DNA of 64,000 nt from Pseudogemmatithrix spongiicola (GTDB lineage: Bacteria > Gemmatimonadota > Gemmatimonadetes > Gemmatimonadales > Gemmatimonadaceae). Under the pieces are notes generated by a model that was not told the DNA's origin, ran no database searches, and saw nothing but the letters and a program-made list of their open reading frames with translations. The translations under genes were made by a program, and so were the position numbers. Location: positions 2,418,001 to 2,482,000 of the forward strand of contig NZ_CP130613.1 of assembly GCF_030623445.1 (NCBI RefSeq), given 5' to 3'. This document shows, in pieces, positions 18,368 through 27,847 of the stretch. Position 1 is the first letter of the stretch, and each line of letters begins with the position of its first letter.

Positions 18368-18455
18368 TGCGTCCGGCCGATGCAACCGACGCCCGTGCAT
18401 CGGCGTACAATACGGCGACTGTCCCCTTCCACACGCGTTCGCTCGAGAGACTCGC

Positions 18456-19307
18456 ATGCCCCTGACCAGACTCCTGCCCTTCCTCGCCATCTCGACCCTC
18501 GCAGCCCTTCCGCTCAGCGCGCAGCAATCGGCGCAGTCGATCGCCGACCTGCTCAAGCGCCCCGCCGACCCGGCGCGCATGATCGGCAGCGGAGAGACCA
18601 AGACCGGCGCGCTCGCCGACGCCAGCCTGCGGCTCGACGACAGCAGCCGCGTGGAGCTCTGGTACTTCCGCGGCACGGCGGGCCAACGCGTGACCGTGCG
18701 GCAGCGCTCGGAGGACTTCGACACCTTCGTCCATGTGGGGCGGCAAGGCGGCGACGAGCCCGACGTCCAGAATGACGACGCCGACGACGACGGCGTGAAC
18801 TCCGCCGCCGAGCTCACGCTGCCGAGCGATGGCGTCTATGTGATCATCGCGAATGCCTTCGACGGCGACGGGCGCGGCGCGTACACCATCGCGCTCGAGA
18901 TCCGCGACCCCGCACCGGGAATGTCCGGCCCCGCCACGCCCGCCACGGTGACCTTGCGCGAAGCGGAGCCGGCGCAGCGCCTCGCACTCGGCCAGCGCTT
19001 CGGCTCGCAGATCGATCCGCGCGATCCGACCATGGACGACGGCACGCCCTTCGAGCTGTGGTTCGTCACGGTCGCCGCAGGCGACACCCTGCACTTCGCG
19101 GTGCAGAGCGACGAGTTCCCCCCGGCTATCCATGTCGGCCGTCAGGGCAGCGGCAGCATCTACGCCGAAGCCTCTGACGCCGCGCGCGCCGCCGTGCGGT
19201 TCATCGCGCAGGAGAGCGGCATGTACTCCGTCATCGTCCGCAGCACCCGCGGGACGGCGACGGGCAGCTACATCCTCGAGCTCAGCAAGGCGTCGGCGCC
19301 GCGCTGA
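18456..19307 (+). CDS. Secreted protein with two PPC-like domains
   Basis: 283 residues, signal peptide ending ALPLSAQ. Two copies of a pre-peptidase C-terminal (PPC) beta-sandwich: the first holds RVELWYFRGTAGQRVTVRQRSEDFDTFVHVGRQGG and GVYVIIANAFDGDGRGAYTIALE, the second FELWFVTVAAGDTLHFAVQSDEF, GRQGSGS and GMYSVIVRSTRGTATGSYILEL. An Asp-rich stretch (QNDDADDDG) could bind calcium. No protease domain is attached, so the domains stand alone. Similar in build to the protein at 40666-42132. Periplasmic or extracellular, role unknown. Confidence 0.85.
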   Translation: MPLTRLLPFLAISTLAALPLSAQQSAQSIADLLKRPADPARMIGSGETKTGALADASLRLDDSSRVELWYFRGTAGQRVTVRQRSEDFDTFVHVGRQGGDEPDVQNDDADDDGVNSAAELTLPSDGVYVIIANAFDGDGRGAYTIALEIRDPAPGMSGPATPATVTLREAEPAQRLALGQRFGSQIDPRDPTMDDGTPFELWFVTVAAGDTLHFAVQSDEFPPAIHVGRQGSGSIYAEASDAARAAVRFIAQESGMYSVIVRSTRGTATGSYILELSKASAPR

Positions 19308-19323
19308 CGGGCGACGAGCCGGC

Positions 19324-19743
19324 TCACCGCCGACGTCCCGACCCACACGCGACCGCGGCACTGTCGAGCGCCGCGGTCGCGTGGCGGGCGCGCGAGACCA
19401 GGATCTCGCAGTCAACCTTGGCCGTCCCGCCCGAGCTTGCCGTCGCCCGGAATCCCGCGCTGTCCGCCTCACGCACGCGGACAAACAGGTTGTATCCGCT
19501 CTGCCACGGGATGGAGGTGAGGTCGTACGCGTAGCGGCCGGTGCGGGCGAAGTAGCGCTCCTGCGCCTGTGCCAGGCTCACCAGCTCCATGCGGATCGCC
19601 CGCTCCGCAAAGTCCCGGCGACTGCTGGGCCAGACGTCCCGGAGCGCTTGCGGCGAGACCCATGCCGTCACGGCCAACGCCACAAGCGTCGTGAGCCCCG
19701 CGACCGTCAATGCTTCCTGCAGCTCGCCGCGCGGGCGCCACAC
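19324..19743 (-). CDS. Type IV pilin-like protein with a degenerate leader
   Basis: 139 residues from a GTG at 19743, two bases after the ZIP gene's stop. The N terminus VWRPRG is followed by ELQEALTVAGLTTLVALAVTAW, a hydrophobic helix placed like that of a type IV pilin but lacking the usual FTLIE. Next comes the pilin-type helix MELVSLAQAQERYFARTGRYAYDL and a C-terminal part with two Cys (VDCEILVS and AVACGSG), as in a pilin disulfide loop. Probably an inner-membrane pseudopilin-like protein. Start uncertain; the reading frame extends upstream inside the ZIP gene. Confidence 0.6.
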   Translation of the reverse strand: MWRPRGELQEALTVAGLTTLVALAVTAWVSPQALRDVWPSSRRDFAERAIRMELVSLAQAQERYFARTGRYAYDLTSIPWQSGYNLFVRVREADSAGFRATASSGGTAKVDCEILVSRARHATAALDSAAVACGSGRRR

Positions 19744-19745
19744 CG

Positions 19746-20525
19746 TCAGTGACCGCCCGAGAGCAAGGCCGCGGCGGCGGAGAGCGCGAAGCCCAACGCG
19801 CAGGCCGCCAGTTGCGAGCGCGGCAAATCCCAGGTCCGCTGCGCCTTCAACTGCGACAGCATGACGGCCCCACCGACAAAGAGGAACGAGCCAGCGGCGA
19901 CCGGCACCACGACCTCCGCCGCGTGCGCCGTCTCCTCGCCGAACCACAGCGTGAGGGCCGCGCCGGCGAACGCCAGCAGCCCGCTGATGAACGCATAGCC
20001 CACCGCGCGGCGCGGACGCGTCCCGTAGTGCACGAAGACACCGAAGGTGCCGATCTCCCGCGGCAACTCATGCGCGAGCATGGCGATCGCCGTCGCGATT
20101 CCCGGACCGGTGCCGGCGAGGAATGCGGCGGCAATGAGCGCGCCATCGACGAAGTTGTGCACCGCATCCGCACCGAAGCTCACGGCCACCATGGCCGGAT
20201 CATCGAAGGCGCTCAACGCGGGCTCCCGCGGCGCGGCCTCGTGCGCCGTGTGCTGCACCTTGTGCAGCCAGCGCTCCACCACGTACGACCCGATCACGCC
20301 CGCCGCCACCGAGAGCGCGACGAAGCCCACCGAGGGATGCCGCTCGTAGGCCTCGGGCAACAGGTGGAACACCGCGGCCCCGAGCAATGCCCCCGCGCCG
20401 AAGCTCACCAGCGTGGGCAACAGGCGGCCGAGCGTGCGCCCCGTGCTCGCCAAGACGGCGAGCACGAGCAGCGGCACGCCGGTGACGGCGAGCAGGCTGG
20501 CGAAGGTCGGAATCCAGGGAGTCAC
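19746..20525 (-). CDS. ZIP-family metal transporter
   Basis: 259 residues from a GTG at 20525, about eight membrane spans. Family metal-site motifs are present in the fourth and fifth spans: GADAVHNFVDGALIAAAFL and AMLAHELPREIGTFGVFVHYG. A His-containing loop (WLHKVQHTAHEAAP) lies between spans three and four, as is usual for ZIP proteins. It imports zinc or other divalent metals into the cytoplasm. It appears to be co-transcribed with the pilin-like gene downstream; divergent from the permease at 20652. Confidence 0.93.
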   Translation of the reverse strand: MTPWIPTFASLLAVTGVPLLVLAVLASTGRTLGRLLPTLVSFGAGALLGAAVFHLLPEAYERHPSVGFVALSVAAGVIGSYVVERWLHKVQHTAHEAAPREPALSAFDDPAMVAVSFGADAVHNFVDGALIAAAFLAGTGPGIATAIAMLAHELPREIGTFGVFVHYGTRPRRAVGYAFISGLLAFAGAALTLWFGEETAHAAEVVVPVAAGSFLFVGGAVMLSQLKAQRTWDLPRSQLAACALGFALSAAAALLSGGH

Positions 20526-20651
20526 GAGGGGAACTTACCGAAGGCGTAAAGGGGCTGCGCCCGCCGCGACCGCATCGCCGGCAGACCCTCGCAACAATCC
20601 GGCTCGGGAAGGAGTAGTTTCTGACGAACCCGCCTCGCCCCGAGCCCCCCG

Positions 20652-23093
20652 ATGCGCCTCGACCTCCGCTACGTCCTCCGCAGCCTCCTGCGTGCCCCCG
20701 GCTTCGCGCTCGCCGTGATCCTCACCCTCGGGCTCGGCATCGGCGCCAACACGGCCATCTTCTCGGTCGTCCGCGGCGTGCTGCTCAAACCCCTGCCCCA
20801 CCGTGACGGCGACAAGCTGCTCTACCTTCGCCACACCGTGGCGGCCAGCGGTGACGACATCGCGTTCTCGGTACCGGAGATCAACGACTTCCGCCGCGAG
20901 TCCCGCACGCTGGCGCAGATCGCCGAGTACTCGCCGCTCACGCTCAACTTCGTGGACGAGAACGCGGCCAGCCAGATCGACGTTGGCCTCGTCACTGGCA
21001 ACTACCTCAGCGTGATGGGCCTGGCGCCCATCATGGGCCGCTCCTTCACGGATGGCGACGACGGCGCCGGCGCCGCGCCCGTCATCATGCTCACGCACGG
21101 CTACTGGCAGACGTACTTCGCGGGTGACCCGAATGTCGTCGGCCGTACGCTGCGCATCGGCGGGCGCAACGTGGAAGTCATCGGCGTGCTGCAGCCGGCG
21201 CCGTTCTTCCCGGGGCGCTTCGACGCCCTGATGAACATGAGCATCAGCGAGCACCACGTGAGCGCGCTCATGCAGGATGGCCGCACGCATCGCATGACGC
21301 AGGTCATCGCGCGGATGAGCCCCGACGCCACCCTCGAGCAGGCGCGACAGGACGTCGCGACGATCACCGCCCGCCAGCACGAGCAGTTCCCGGAGATGTA
21401 CGACAAGGCCTCCGGCTACGGCGTGACCGTCACGCCCTTCAAGGAAGTGCTTGGCGCCGACGCCCGCCTGACGCTGTTCCTGCTCGTCGGCGTCGCGGCG
21501 TTCGTACTGATCATCGCCTGCGCCAACGTCGCCAACCTCGCACTGATGCGTGGCGTGCGTCGCGAGCACGAACTCACGCTGCGCGCCGCGCTCGGCGCCG
21601 GCACGGACCGCATCCGCCGCCTGCTGATCGCCGAGAACGTCGTCCTCGCGCTCAGCGGCGCGCTGCTCGGCATCGGTATCGCCTACGCCGGCGTCGGCAT
21701 GCTGTCCGCCATCACGGCGCGGGTGAGCCCGCGCGCCGACGAAATCGCCGTCGACGGCGTGGTCCTCGCCTTCACGCTGGGCCTTTCGCTGGTAGTCGCC
21801 CTGATCCTCTCGTTCGTGCCGCGCATCGGCGACGACAACGCGTTGGCCGCGGGGTTGCAGGCCGGGACGACCAAGTCCACGGGCGGCGTCCGCCGGCGGC
21901 GCCTGCAACAGGCGCTGGTCGTCACGCAGGTCGCCGTCACCGTCATCCTCCTCACCGGCACGGGCCTGCTCGTGCGCTCCATGCAGCGGCTCGCCGCCGT
22001 GGACCCAGGTCTCGACACGCACAACGTGCTGACCATGGAAGTGCCGTTCGACTTCACCGCCGACGACCCCGTGATCACCCGGCAGCGGCACGCCCAGATG
22101 GTGACCGAACTCGACGCGCTGCCGCAGGTGGAAGTCGTCGGCATGGGCAGCACCACCCCGCTGCGCCGCGCCGGCTTCCAGCTCGAACTGAAGGTGGAGG
22201 GCCGCCCGCAGAATCCCGGTGAGCCGATCCCGACGGCGGAGTACCGCACCGCCGACCCGACGTACTTCCGCGCGTCAGGTATCCGCATCATCGAGGGGCG
22301 TGGCCTGCAGTCCACGGATCGCGCCGGTGCGGAGAACGTGGTCGTCATCAACCAGACGCTCGCCACGCGTCTCTGGCCCGACCAAAGCGCCGTCGGGCGT
22401 CGCCTGGCCTGGACCGGCGACGTCCTGCGCTTCATCGGCATGGCGGAGAACGAGTTCCGCACGGTGGTGGGTGTCGTCGCGGATACCAAGGACGGCGGAC
22501 TCGATGCCGCACCCATCGGCGCGGTGTTCCTGCCCACCGAGCAGTCCATCTTCCCGCCCGGCACCATCGTGCTGCGCGCCAACGTCGATCCGACCACGCT
22601 CGCACCCACCGCGCGTGAGATCGTGCGCTCCATCGCGCCGGCGCAGCCGATCGAGAACGTGCTGCCGCTCGACGCCATCCGCGACGAGAGCATCGGCCCG
22701 CGGCGCCTGAATGTGCTGCTCGTCGGCAGCTTCGGCTTCCTCGCACTCGTCATCGCCACCATCGGCATCGCGGCCGTGCTCGCCTTCTCCGTCACCGCGC
22801 GCACCAACGAGATCGGCATCCGCATGTCGCTCGGAGCCGCGCCCGGCCGCGTGCAGCGCATGATCCTCGGCGAGGGCGGCACGCTGCTCGGCATCGGCCT
22901 CTTGCTCGGCGTCGTCGGTTCACTGGCGCTCTCGCGCCTGATGCAGGGCCTGCTGTACGGCGTGCCGCCGCATGATCCGCTCACCTTGGCACTGGTCGCG
23001 GCGGGCGTCGCGGGAATCGGACTCGCCGCCTGCTGGCTGCCGGCCCTGCGCGCGAGCCGCATCCAGCCGAACGAGGCACTTCGGGCGGGCTGA
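20652..23093 (+). CDS. ABC-transporter permease of the ADOP (orphan FtsX-like) type
   Basis: 813 residues. Begins MRLDLRYVLRSLLRAPGFALAVILTLGLGIGANTAIFSVV, the hallmark of the duplicated orphan permeases common in Acidobacteria and Gemmatimonadota. Two MacB_PCD-type periplasmic domains alternate with two FtsX blocks: VAAFVLIIACANVANLALMR and, at the end, IATIGIAAVLAFSVTARTNEIGIRMSLGA. No ATPase gene is adjacent, in line with the orphan name. The ligand is unknown; a role in export of lipids, peptides or antibiotics is possible from the MacB relation. Confidence 0.93.
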   Translation: MRLDLRYVLRSLLRAPGFALAVILTLGLGIGANTAIFSVVRGVLLKPLPHRDGDKLLYLRHTVAASGDDIAFSVPEINDFRRESRTLAQIAEYSPLTLNFVDENAASQIDVGLVTGNYLSVMGLAPIMGRSFTDGDDGAGAAPVIMLTHGYWQTYFAGDPNVVGRTLRIGGRNVEVIGVLQPAPFFPGRFDALMNMSISEHHVSALMQDGRTHRMTQVIARMSPDATLEQARQDVATITARQHEQFPEMYDKASGYGVTVTPFKEVLGADARLTLFLLVGVAAFVLIIACANVANLALMRGVRREHELTLRAALGAGTDRIRRLLIAENVVLALSGALLGIGIAYAGVGMLSAITARVSPRADEIAVDGVVLAFTLGLSLVVALILSFVPRIGDDNALAAGLQAGTTKSTGGVRRRRLQQALVVTQVAVTVILLTGTGLLVRSMQRLAAVDPGLDTHNVLTMEVPFDFTADDPVITRQRHAQMVTELDALPQVEVVGMGSTTPLRRAGFQLELKVEGRPQNPGEPIPTAEYRTADPTYFRASGIRIIEGRGLQSTDRAGAENVVVINQTLATRLWPDQSAVGRRLAWTGDVLRFIGMAENEFRTVVGVVADTKDGGLDAAPIGAVFLPTEQSIFPPGTIVLRANVDPTTLAPTAREIVRSIAPAQPIENVLPLDAIRDESIGPRRLNVLLVGSFGFLALVIATIGIAAVLAFSVTARTNEIGIRMSLGAAPGRVQRMILGEGGTLLGIGLLLGVVGSLALSRLMQGLLYGVPPHDPLTLALVAAGVAGIGLAACWLPALRASRIQPNEALRAG

Positions 23094-23122
23094 GGGAGTT
23101 CATCCGAAGTCCCTCCACACCC

Positions 23123-26100
23123 GTGCTGCACACCCTCCGCGTCCTGCTGGCCCTCGGGCCCTTCGTCATTTCCATCCTCCGCGACCAGCGCCGTTGGCTC
23201 TGGTTCGGCGCGCCGCTCCTGCGCAGCCCGGAGTTCCACGCGCGGCGCGCCCGCGCGTTGGTCGCCCGCATCGCGAAGCTCGGCCCGACCTTCGTGAAGC
23301 TGGCACAGGTCTTCGCGGCCCGCGCGGACCTCATTCCCGAGCCCTACCTCTCACAACTCGGTACGCTCACCGACCGCGTGCCGCCCGTGCCGTGGGATGC
23401 CATCGAGCGGGAACTGCGCTCCGCCTATGGCGAGGCCCCCGAGCGCACGTTCACGAGCATCGATCGCAGCCCGATCGCCGCCGCCTCGCTCGGACAGGTG
23501 CATCGCGCCACGTGGCGCGGCCGCGATGTTGCGGTCAAGGTGCTGCGCCCCGGGGTCGAGCACACCGTCGAACGCGACCTGCGCTCGGCGCGCGCCATCA
23601 CCGCCTGGGCCGCCCGCCGCTGGCCCGTGCCGCACGTGCTTGGCTTCCAGTCGCTGGTCGAGGAGTTCGCCACGCGCATCGCGGAAGAGATGGACTTCCG
23701 CCTCGAGGCCGAGTACGCCACCGAAGTGCGCGGCAACTTCCGTGGCAACCCCCGCGTGGTGATCCCCGAGGTCATGCACGAGCTCACCCGCCGCCGCGTG
23801 CTCGTGCTCGCGTTCATCGACGGGCGCCGCGTCGATCGCCTGCCCGCGGGTTCCGTGGACGCGCAGCGCCTCGCCGCGCTCGTGATGGAGGTCTACGTGC
23901 AGATGATGCTCGTGGACGGGCTGTTCCACGCGGACCCGCACGCGGGCAACCTGCTCTTCACGGCCGACGGCCGCCTCGTGCTGCTCGACTTCGGCATGAT
24001 GGTACGCGTCCCGCAGGAGACGCGGCTCGCGCTCATTCGCACGGTGTTCGCGTCGATCCGCCGGGATCCCGTCGCCGTCGCCGACGGCTTCACTGCGCTC
24101 GGCCTCGTCGCACCAGGTGCCGACCCGGCCGAGATCCGCCGCCTCGCCGGCATCCTCGTCGAGCTCAGCGTGCAGCGCACCACGACGCAGCAGCGGCTCG
24201 AGACCATGCTCGCCGACCGCGTCATGGCCTCGCTCTACGACTTCCCCGTCATCCTGCCGCGCGACCTCGTGTACTTCGCGCGCACGGCGGCGCTCATCGA
24301 AGGCATCGGCACACGCTACGACCCGTACTTCAATGCCATCCAGGTCGGCACGCCGCTGGTGATGCGCATGCGCAGCCGCATCTTGAAGTCGCTGGGGCAG
24401 GAGGCGGAGCCGAGCGTCGAGGAGTATGCGGCGATGGCGGGCTGGGCGGTGGGGCGCGCGTGGCGTCGCGTGCGCGAGGTGGTCCGGCCCCTGCTGTCTG
24501 GGCTCGCGTTGTGCCTTGGGCTGGGCGCGGCTACTGCACTGCAGGCACAGACGAGTGACTCCCTCGAGGCGCGCATCGCCGCTGCGGTGCAGCGGGAAGG
24601 CCTCATCGGCGTGTCGTGGAGCCTCCTCCGCGACGACAGCGTTCGCCTCGGTGCGGCCGGCACCCGCGACGTGCGCAGTGGCGCGGTGCTGAGTCCAGAG
24701 TCGCGCATGCAAGTGGGATCGGTCGCCAAGACCGTCACCGCACTCGGTGTGCTCCGACTCGTCTCGCAAGGACGCCTCGACCTCGACGCCGAGGTTTCGA
24801 CGTTGCTTGACGCACCGCGAATCGAGAATCCGTTCGCGGCGTCGAGTCCGCTGCGTGTCCGCCACCTGCTCGATCACAGCGCTGGCTTGGACGATGCGCG
24901 GCTCTGGCAGGTATTCACGATGCGCGGAGATGCATCGAGACCATTGGGCGAGGGTCTGCCCGCTCGCCTGACGCTGCGCACGCCGCCGGGGCGGCAGATG
25001 TCGTACTCGAACACGGGCTACCTGCTCGCCGGCATGGTCATCGAGCGCGTGACCGGCTCGCCGTACGAGGCCTGGCTCGACAGCGCGGTGCTCGCCCCGC
25101 TCGGGATGACACGCAGCACCACGCGGTTCGTCACGCAGGCCGACGACTCGACGTTGGCGATGGGCCACTTCGACCTCAGCACCGTCGCGCCGACCGTCGC
25201 GTTTCCCGTACGCCCGGCGATCCAACTGACGACCACCGCCGAGGACATGGCGCGCCTCGCACGATTCCTGGTCTCGGATGGCCGCATCGGCGACTCCGTC
25301 TTCGTGGATGCTGCGCTGCTGCAGGCGATGGCACGCGCCAGCACCACGGATGCTGCTCGTGCCGGGCTCGGCGTGGGCTATGCGCTTGGACTCCTGCGCC
25401 GTGATCGTTACGGAGCCGTCGGCCATTGCCACCTGGGGAACCAGGGAAACTTCCGCGCGGTCCTCTGCGTGTACCCGCAGCAGCAGCGCGCGATGTTTGC
25501 GTCGTACAACAGCGACCCGGAGAGCGGGAACTTCGCCGCCGTTGACTCCCTGCTCGTCGACGCGCTGGACGTCTCGGCATCAGGCTCCCCCGCAGCGGCA
25601 GTCACGAACGCGACGCTGCGCGCGCTCGACGGCTGGTATGAGGTCACGCCGGCGCGCTTTCAGCAGTTCGCGTACCTCGACGCGCTGGCGTCCGCGGTGC
25701 GGGTTACCGCTATCGGTGACAGCGCGTTGACCTTCGCGCCGCTTGGCGGGACCGCGCGCCACCTTACCGCCGCGGGATCCGACCGCTTCCGCGCCACGGG
25801 CCGCAGCGAGGCGTCGCACGTCGTCATCCGCAATGCTGAAGGCAACACCGTGATCTCGGATGGCACCCAGACCTTCGCCCGTGTCTCCGCGGGGCGCCTG
25901 TACCTTCGCTGGACGTCTGCCGGACTTGGCATCTTTGCGCTGCTGACCATTCTCGCGCGCGGAACGTGGCGCGGACTGCGCGCGATCCGGCATCGCGCAG
26001 CGGGCGCCGACCCGCTGCGATACGCAACCATCGGCATCGCGCTGCTCTTGCTCGCGCCGGTCGCCTATCTCTTCACAGATGCGATGGCCATTGGCGACCC

Positions 26101-26290
26101 GACCTTCGCCAACCTAGGCGTAGCCGCGGCCACGCTGCTGCTGCCCATCAGCCTGCTCGCGAGTCTCGCCGCCATCATCGGTCGCGGCACGGCAGGTCGG
26201 CGCGTGGACCTCGTACTGCTAGTACTCGCCACACAATGGTGCACCGTGCTGGCCGCGAACGGCTTCCTGCCGCTCATGCTGTGGCGCTAG
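23123..26290 (+). CDS. Fusion: UbiB/ABC1-type kinase + beta-lactamase-like serine hydrolase + C-terminal membrane region
   Basis: 1055 residues from a GTG at 23123. Residues 1-440 are a UbiB-type atypical kinase: KLAQ (59-62, usually KxGQ), Ala-rich loop with SLGQVHRA (122-129), VAVKV (137-141), HADPHAGN (269-276), LDFG (288-291). After residue 452 comes VVRPLLSGLALCLGLGAATALQAQ, which looks exactly like a signal peptide. Then a class-C beta-lactamase/penicillin-binding fold with S533-x-x-K536, Y628-S-N and GHCHLGNQG, and finally about four membrane spans (from about residue 925). There is no stop between the parts. An internal GTG at 24479 could start the hydrolase separately. Known UbiB proteins help make quinones or move lipids; the hydrolase substrate is unknown. 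Confidence 0.85.
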   Translation: MLHTLRVLLALGPFVISILRDQRRWLWFGAPLLRSPEFHARRARALVARIAKLGPTFVKLAQVFAARADLIPEPYLSQLGTLTDRVPPVPWDAIERELRSAYGEAPERTFTSIDRSPIAAASLGQVHRATWRGRDVAVKVLRPGVEHTVERDLRSARAITAWAARRWPVPHVLGFQSLVEEFATRIAEEMDFRLEAEYATEVRGNFRGNPRVVIPEVMHELTRRRVLVLAFIDGRRVDRLPAGSVDAQRLAALVMEVYVQMMLVDGLFHADPHAGNLLFTADGRLVLLDFGMMVRVPQETRLALIRTVFASIRRDPVAVADGFTALGLVAPGADPAEIRRLAGILVELSVQRTTTQQRLETMLADRVMASLYDFPVILPRDLVYFARTAALIEGIGTRYDPYFNAIQVGTPLVMRMRSRILKSLGQEAEPSVEEYAAMAGWAVGRAWRRVREVVRPLLSGLALCLGLGAATALQAQTSDSLEARIAAAVQREGLIGVSWSLLRDDSVRLGAAGTRDVRSGAVLSPESRMQVGSVAKTVTALGVLRLVSQGRLDLDAEVSTLLDAPRIENPFAASSPLRVRHLLDHSAGLDDARLWQVFTMRGDASRPLGEGLPARLTLRTPPGRQMSYSNTGYLLAGMVIERVTGSPYEAWLDSAVLAPLGMTRSTTRFVTQADDSTLAMGHFDLSTVAPTVAFPVRPAIQLTTTAEDMARLARFLVSDGRIGDSVFVDAALLQAMARASTTDAARAGLGVGYALGLLRRDRYGAVGHCHLGNQGNFRAVLCVYPQQQRAMFASYNSDPESGNFAAVDSLLVDALDVSASGSPAAAVTNATLRALDGWYEVTPARFQQFAYLDALASAVRVTAIGDSALTFAPLGGTARHLTAAGSDRFRATGRSEASHVVIRNAEGNTVISDGTQTFARVSAGRLYLRWTSAGLGIFALLTILARGTWRGLRAIRHRAAGADPLRYATIGIALLLLAPVAYLFTDAMAIGDPTFANLGVAAATLLLPISLLASLAAIIGRGTAGRRVDLVLLVLATQWCTVLAANGFLPLMLWR

Positions 26291-27830
26291 CCGGCGGGCG
26301 CCCGCCGGCGGCCCTGATCGCATCGGCGCGCGCCTGAATCGCCGCTCGCCGCTCCGGCGAGAGCCGCGTGAGATTCTTGAGCTGCATCGTCATGCGATTG
26401 TTGCCGCGCAGGGCGGACTCGTGCCGCAACAGGTAATCCCAGTACAACGTCGTGAACGGACAGGCATCGTCGCCCACGGCTTCGGCCGGATCGTAGCGAC
26501 ACTCGGAGCAGTAGTTGCTCATCCGCTGGATGTACTTGCCCGTCGCCACATACGGCTTCGACGCCATCACGCCGCCGTCGCCGTACTGCGACATGCCGAG
26601 CGTGTTCGGCAACTCCACCCACTCCACGGCATCCACGTACACGGCCAGATACCAGTCGTGCACACGCTGCGGCCGCACGCCAAGCAGCAGCGCGTAGAGA
26701 CCCGTGACCATCAACCGCTGGATGTGGTGCGCGTAGCCGTAGCGCAGCGTCTGCCCGATCGCGTCCTGCAAGCAGGTCATCTCGACCTGCCCATTCCAAT
26801 AGAAGTCCGGCAGCGGTTCCTCGGCGCCCATCGCGTTCCGCTCGAGGTATTCCGGCATGTACAGCCAGTAGATGCCGCGCACATACTCGCGCCAGCCAAG
26901 GATCTGCCGGATGAATCCCTCGACGGCCTCCAGCGGTGCGCGACCGTCGCGATACGCGCGCTCCGCCTCCGCAATCGCGTCGCGCGGGTCGAGGAGGTGC
27001 AGGTTCATCGCGGCGGCGAGGCGCGAGTGGTACAGCCAGGCCTCGCCCGTCCACATCGCATCCTGCCAACGCCCGAAATCCGAGAGGCGGTGTGCGATGA
27101 AGTCATCCAGCGCCGCCCGCGCTTCGCCGGGCGTCACTGGCCAATCGAAATCCGCGAGCGCGCCCGGATGCGTCGGGAACACCTCCTCGACGAGATCGAT
27201 CACCTCGCGAGTGAGCGCGTCAGGCGGGAATCGCACCGGAGGCGGGACGAGCCCCGGGCCCTGCTTGCCGAAGCTCGCCCGATTCTCCGCGTCGTAGTTC
27301 CAGTCGCCACCCGTCGGCGATCCGTCGGCTTCGAGCAGCACGCCATGCCGCTTGCGCATCTCGCGGTAGAAGTACTCCATGCGCAGCTGTTTGCGACCCG
27401 CTGCGTGCGCCCGGAAATCATCGACCGTGCTGAGGAAGTGCGTGTCCGTGCGGATCTCCAGCGGCAGGCCGGCCGTGTCCGCCACGCGCTGCAGTGACTC
27501 CCGAACGCCGAACTCCCCCGGCTCCACGACAATGACCCGTTCCGGGGCGAGTGCCGCAAGCGCCGCCGCGAGCTCAGCCGCCAGCGAGCCGCGATTCTCG
27601 CGATCGTCGATTGCGCGGTAATGCACCGCCCAGCCCCGCGCGCGTGCCGCGTCGCGATAGTGCCGCATCGCACTGAGGAACAGCGCCGTCCGCGGCTTGC
27701 TGCTCCACGTCCGGCTGCTCTCCTCCACCACCTCGGCCATCCAGAGGGCGTCCTGGTCCGGATCGGCGCCGTCGAACAGCGGCGAGTCCGGCGACAGCTG
27801 GTCCCCGAGGACGAGGAGGAGGTTGCGCAT
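26274..27830 (-). CDS. FeS-BCP cryptochrome/photolyase (prokaryotic 6-4 photolyase family)
   Basis: 518 residues from the ATG at 27830 (an upstream GTG at 27845 is also in frame). Starts RNLLLVLGDQLSPDSPLF, and continues with FLSAMRHYRDAARARGW, RKQLRMEYFYREMRKRHG and GGDWNYDAENR, all typical of the DUF523-type iron-sulfur photolyases such as PhrB. The C-terminal half binds FAD; four cysteines (MTCLQD, YCSECRY and DACPF) fit the 4Fe-4S site. It repairs UV 6-4 lesions with light and FAD in its relatives. Its 3' end overlaps the fusion gene's end by 17 bases in the convergent arrangement. Confidence 0.94.
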   Translation of the reverse strand: MRNLLLVLGDQLSPDSPLFDGADPDQDALWMAEVVEESSRTWSSKPRTALFLSAMRHYRDAARARGWAVHYRAIDDRENRGSLAAELAAALAALAPERVIVVEPGEFGVRESLQRVADTAGLPLEIRTDTHFLSTVDDFRAHAAGRKQLRMEYFYREMRKRHGVLLEADGSPTGGDWNYDAENRASFGKQGPGLVPPPVRFPPDALTREVIDLVEEVFPTHPGALADFDWPVTPGEARAALDDFIAHRLSDFGRWQDAMWTGEAWLYHSRLAAAMNLHLLDPRDAIAEAERAYRDGRAPLEAVEGFIRQILGWREYVRGIYWLYMPEYLERNAMGAEEPLPDFYWNGQVEMTCLQDAIGQTLRYGYAHHIQRLMVTGLYALLLGVRPQRVHDWYLAVYVDAVEWVELPNTLGMSQYGDGGVMASKPYVATGKYIQRMSNYCSECRYDPAEAVGDDACPFTTLYWDYLLRHESALRGNNRMTMQLKNLTRLSPERRAAIQARADAIRAAGGRPPASATA

Positions 27831-27847
27831 CCCGCCTGAACGCACGA

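Noticed and set aside
16379-18817. An 812-residue open frame on the minus strand
   Set aside because: Fully antisense to the LVIVD and PPC genes; rich in Arg/Ala/Val repeats, no motif or signal; a product of high G+C codon bias in the real genes.
20652-23093. A MacB-type full transporter
   Set aside because: No ATP-binding domain in the protein and no ATPase gene beside it; better named an orphan ADOP permease.
22972-24558. A 528-residue plus-strand frame
   Set aside because: Out-of-frame shadow of the permease end and the kinase, Arg/Pro/His-rich.
23351-25432. A 693-residue minus-strand frame
   Set aside because: Antisense to the kinase-hydrolase fusion, with His/Arg/Glu-rich low-complexity translation and no family features.
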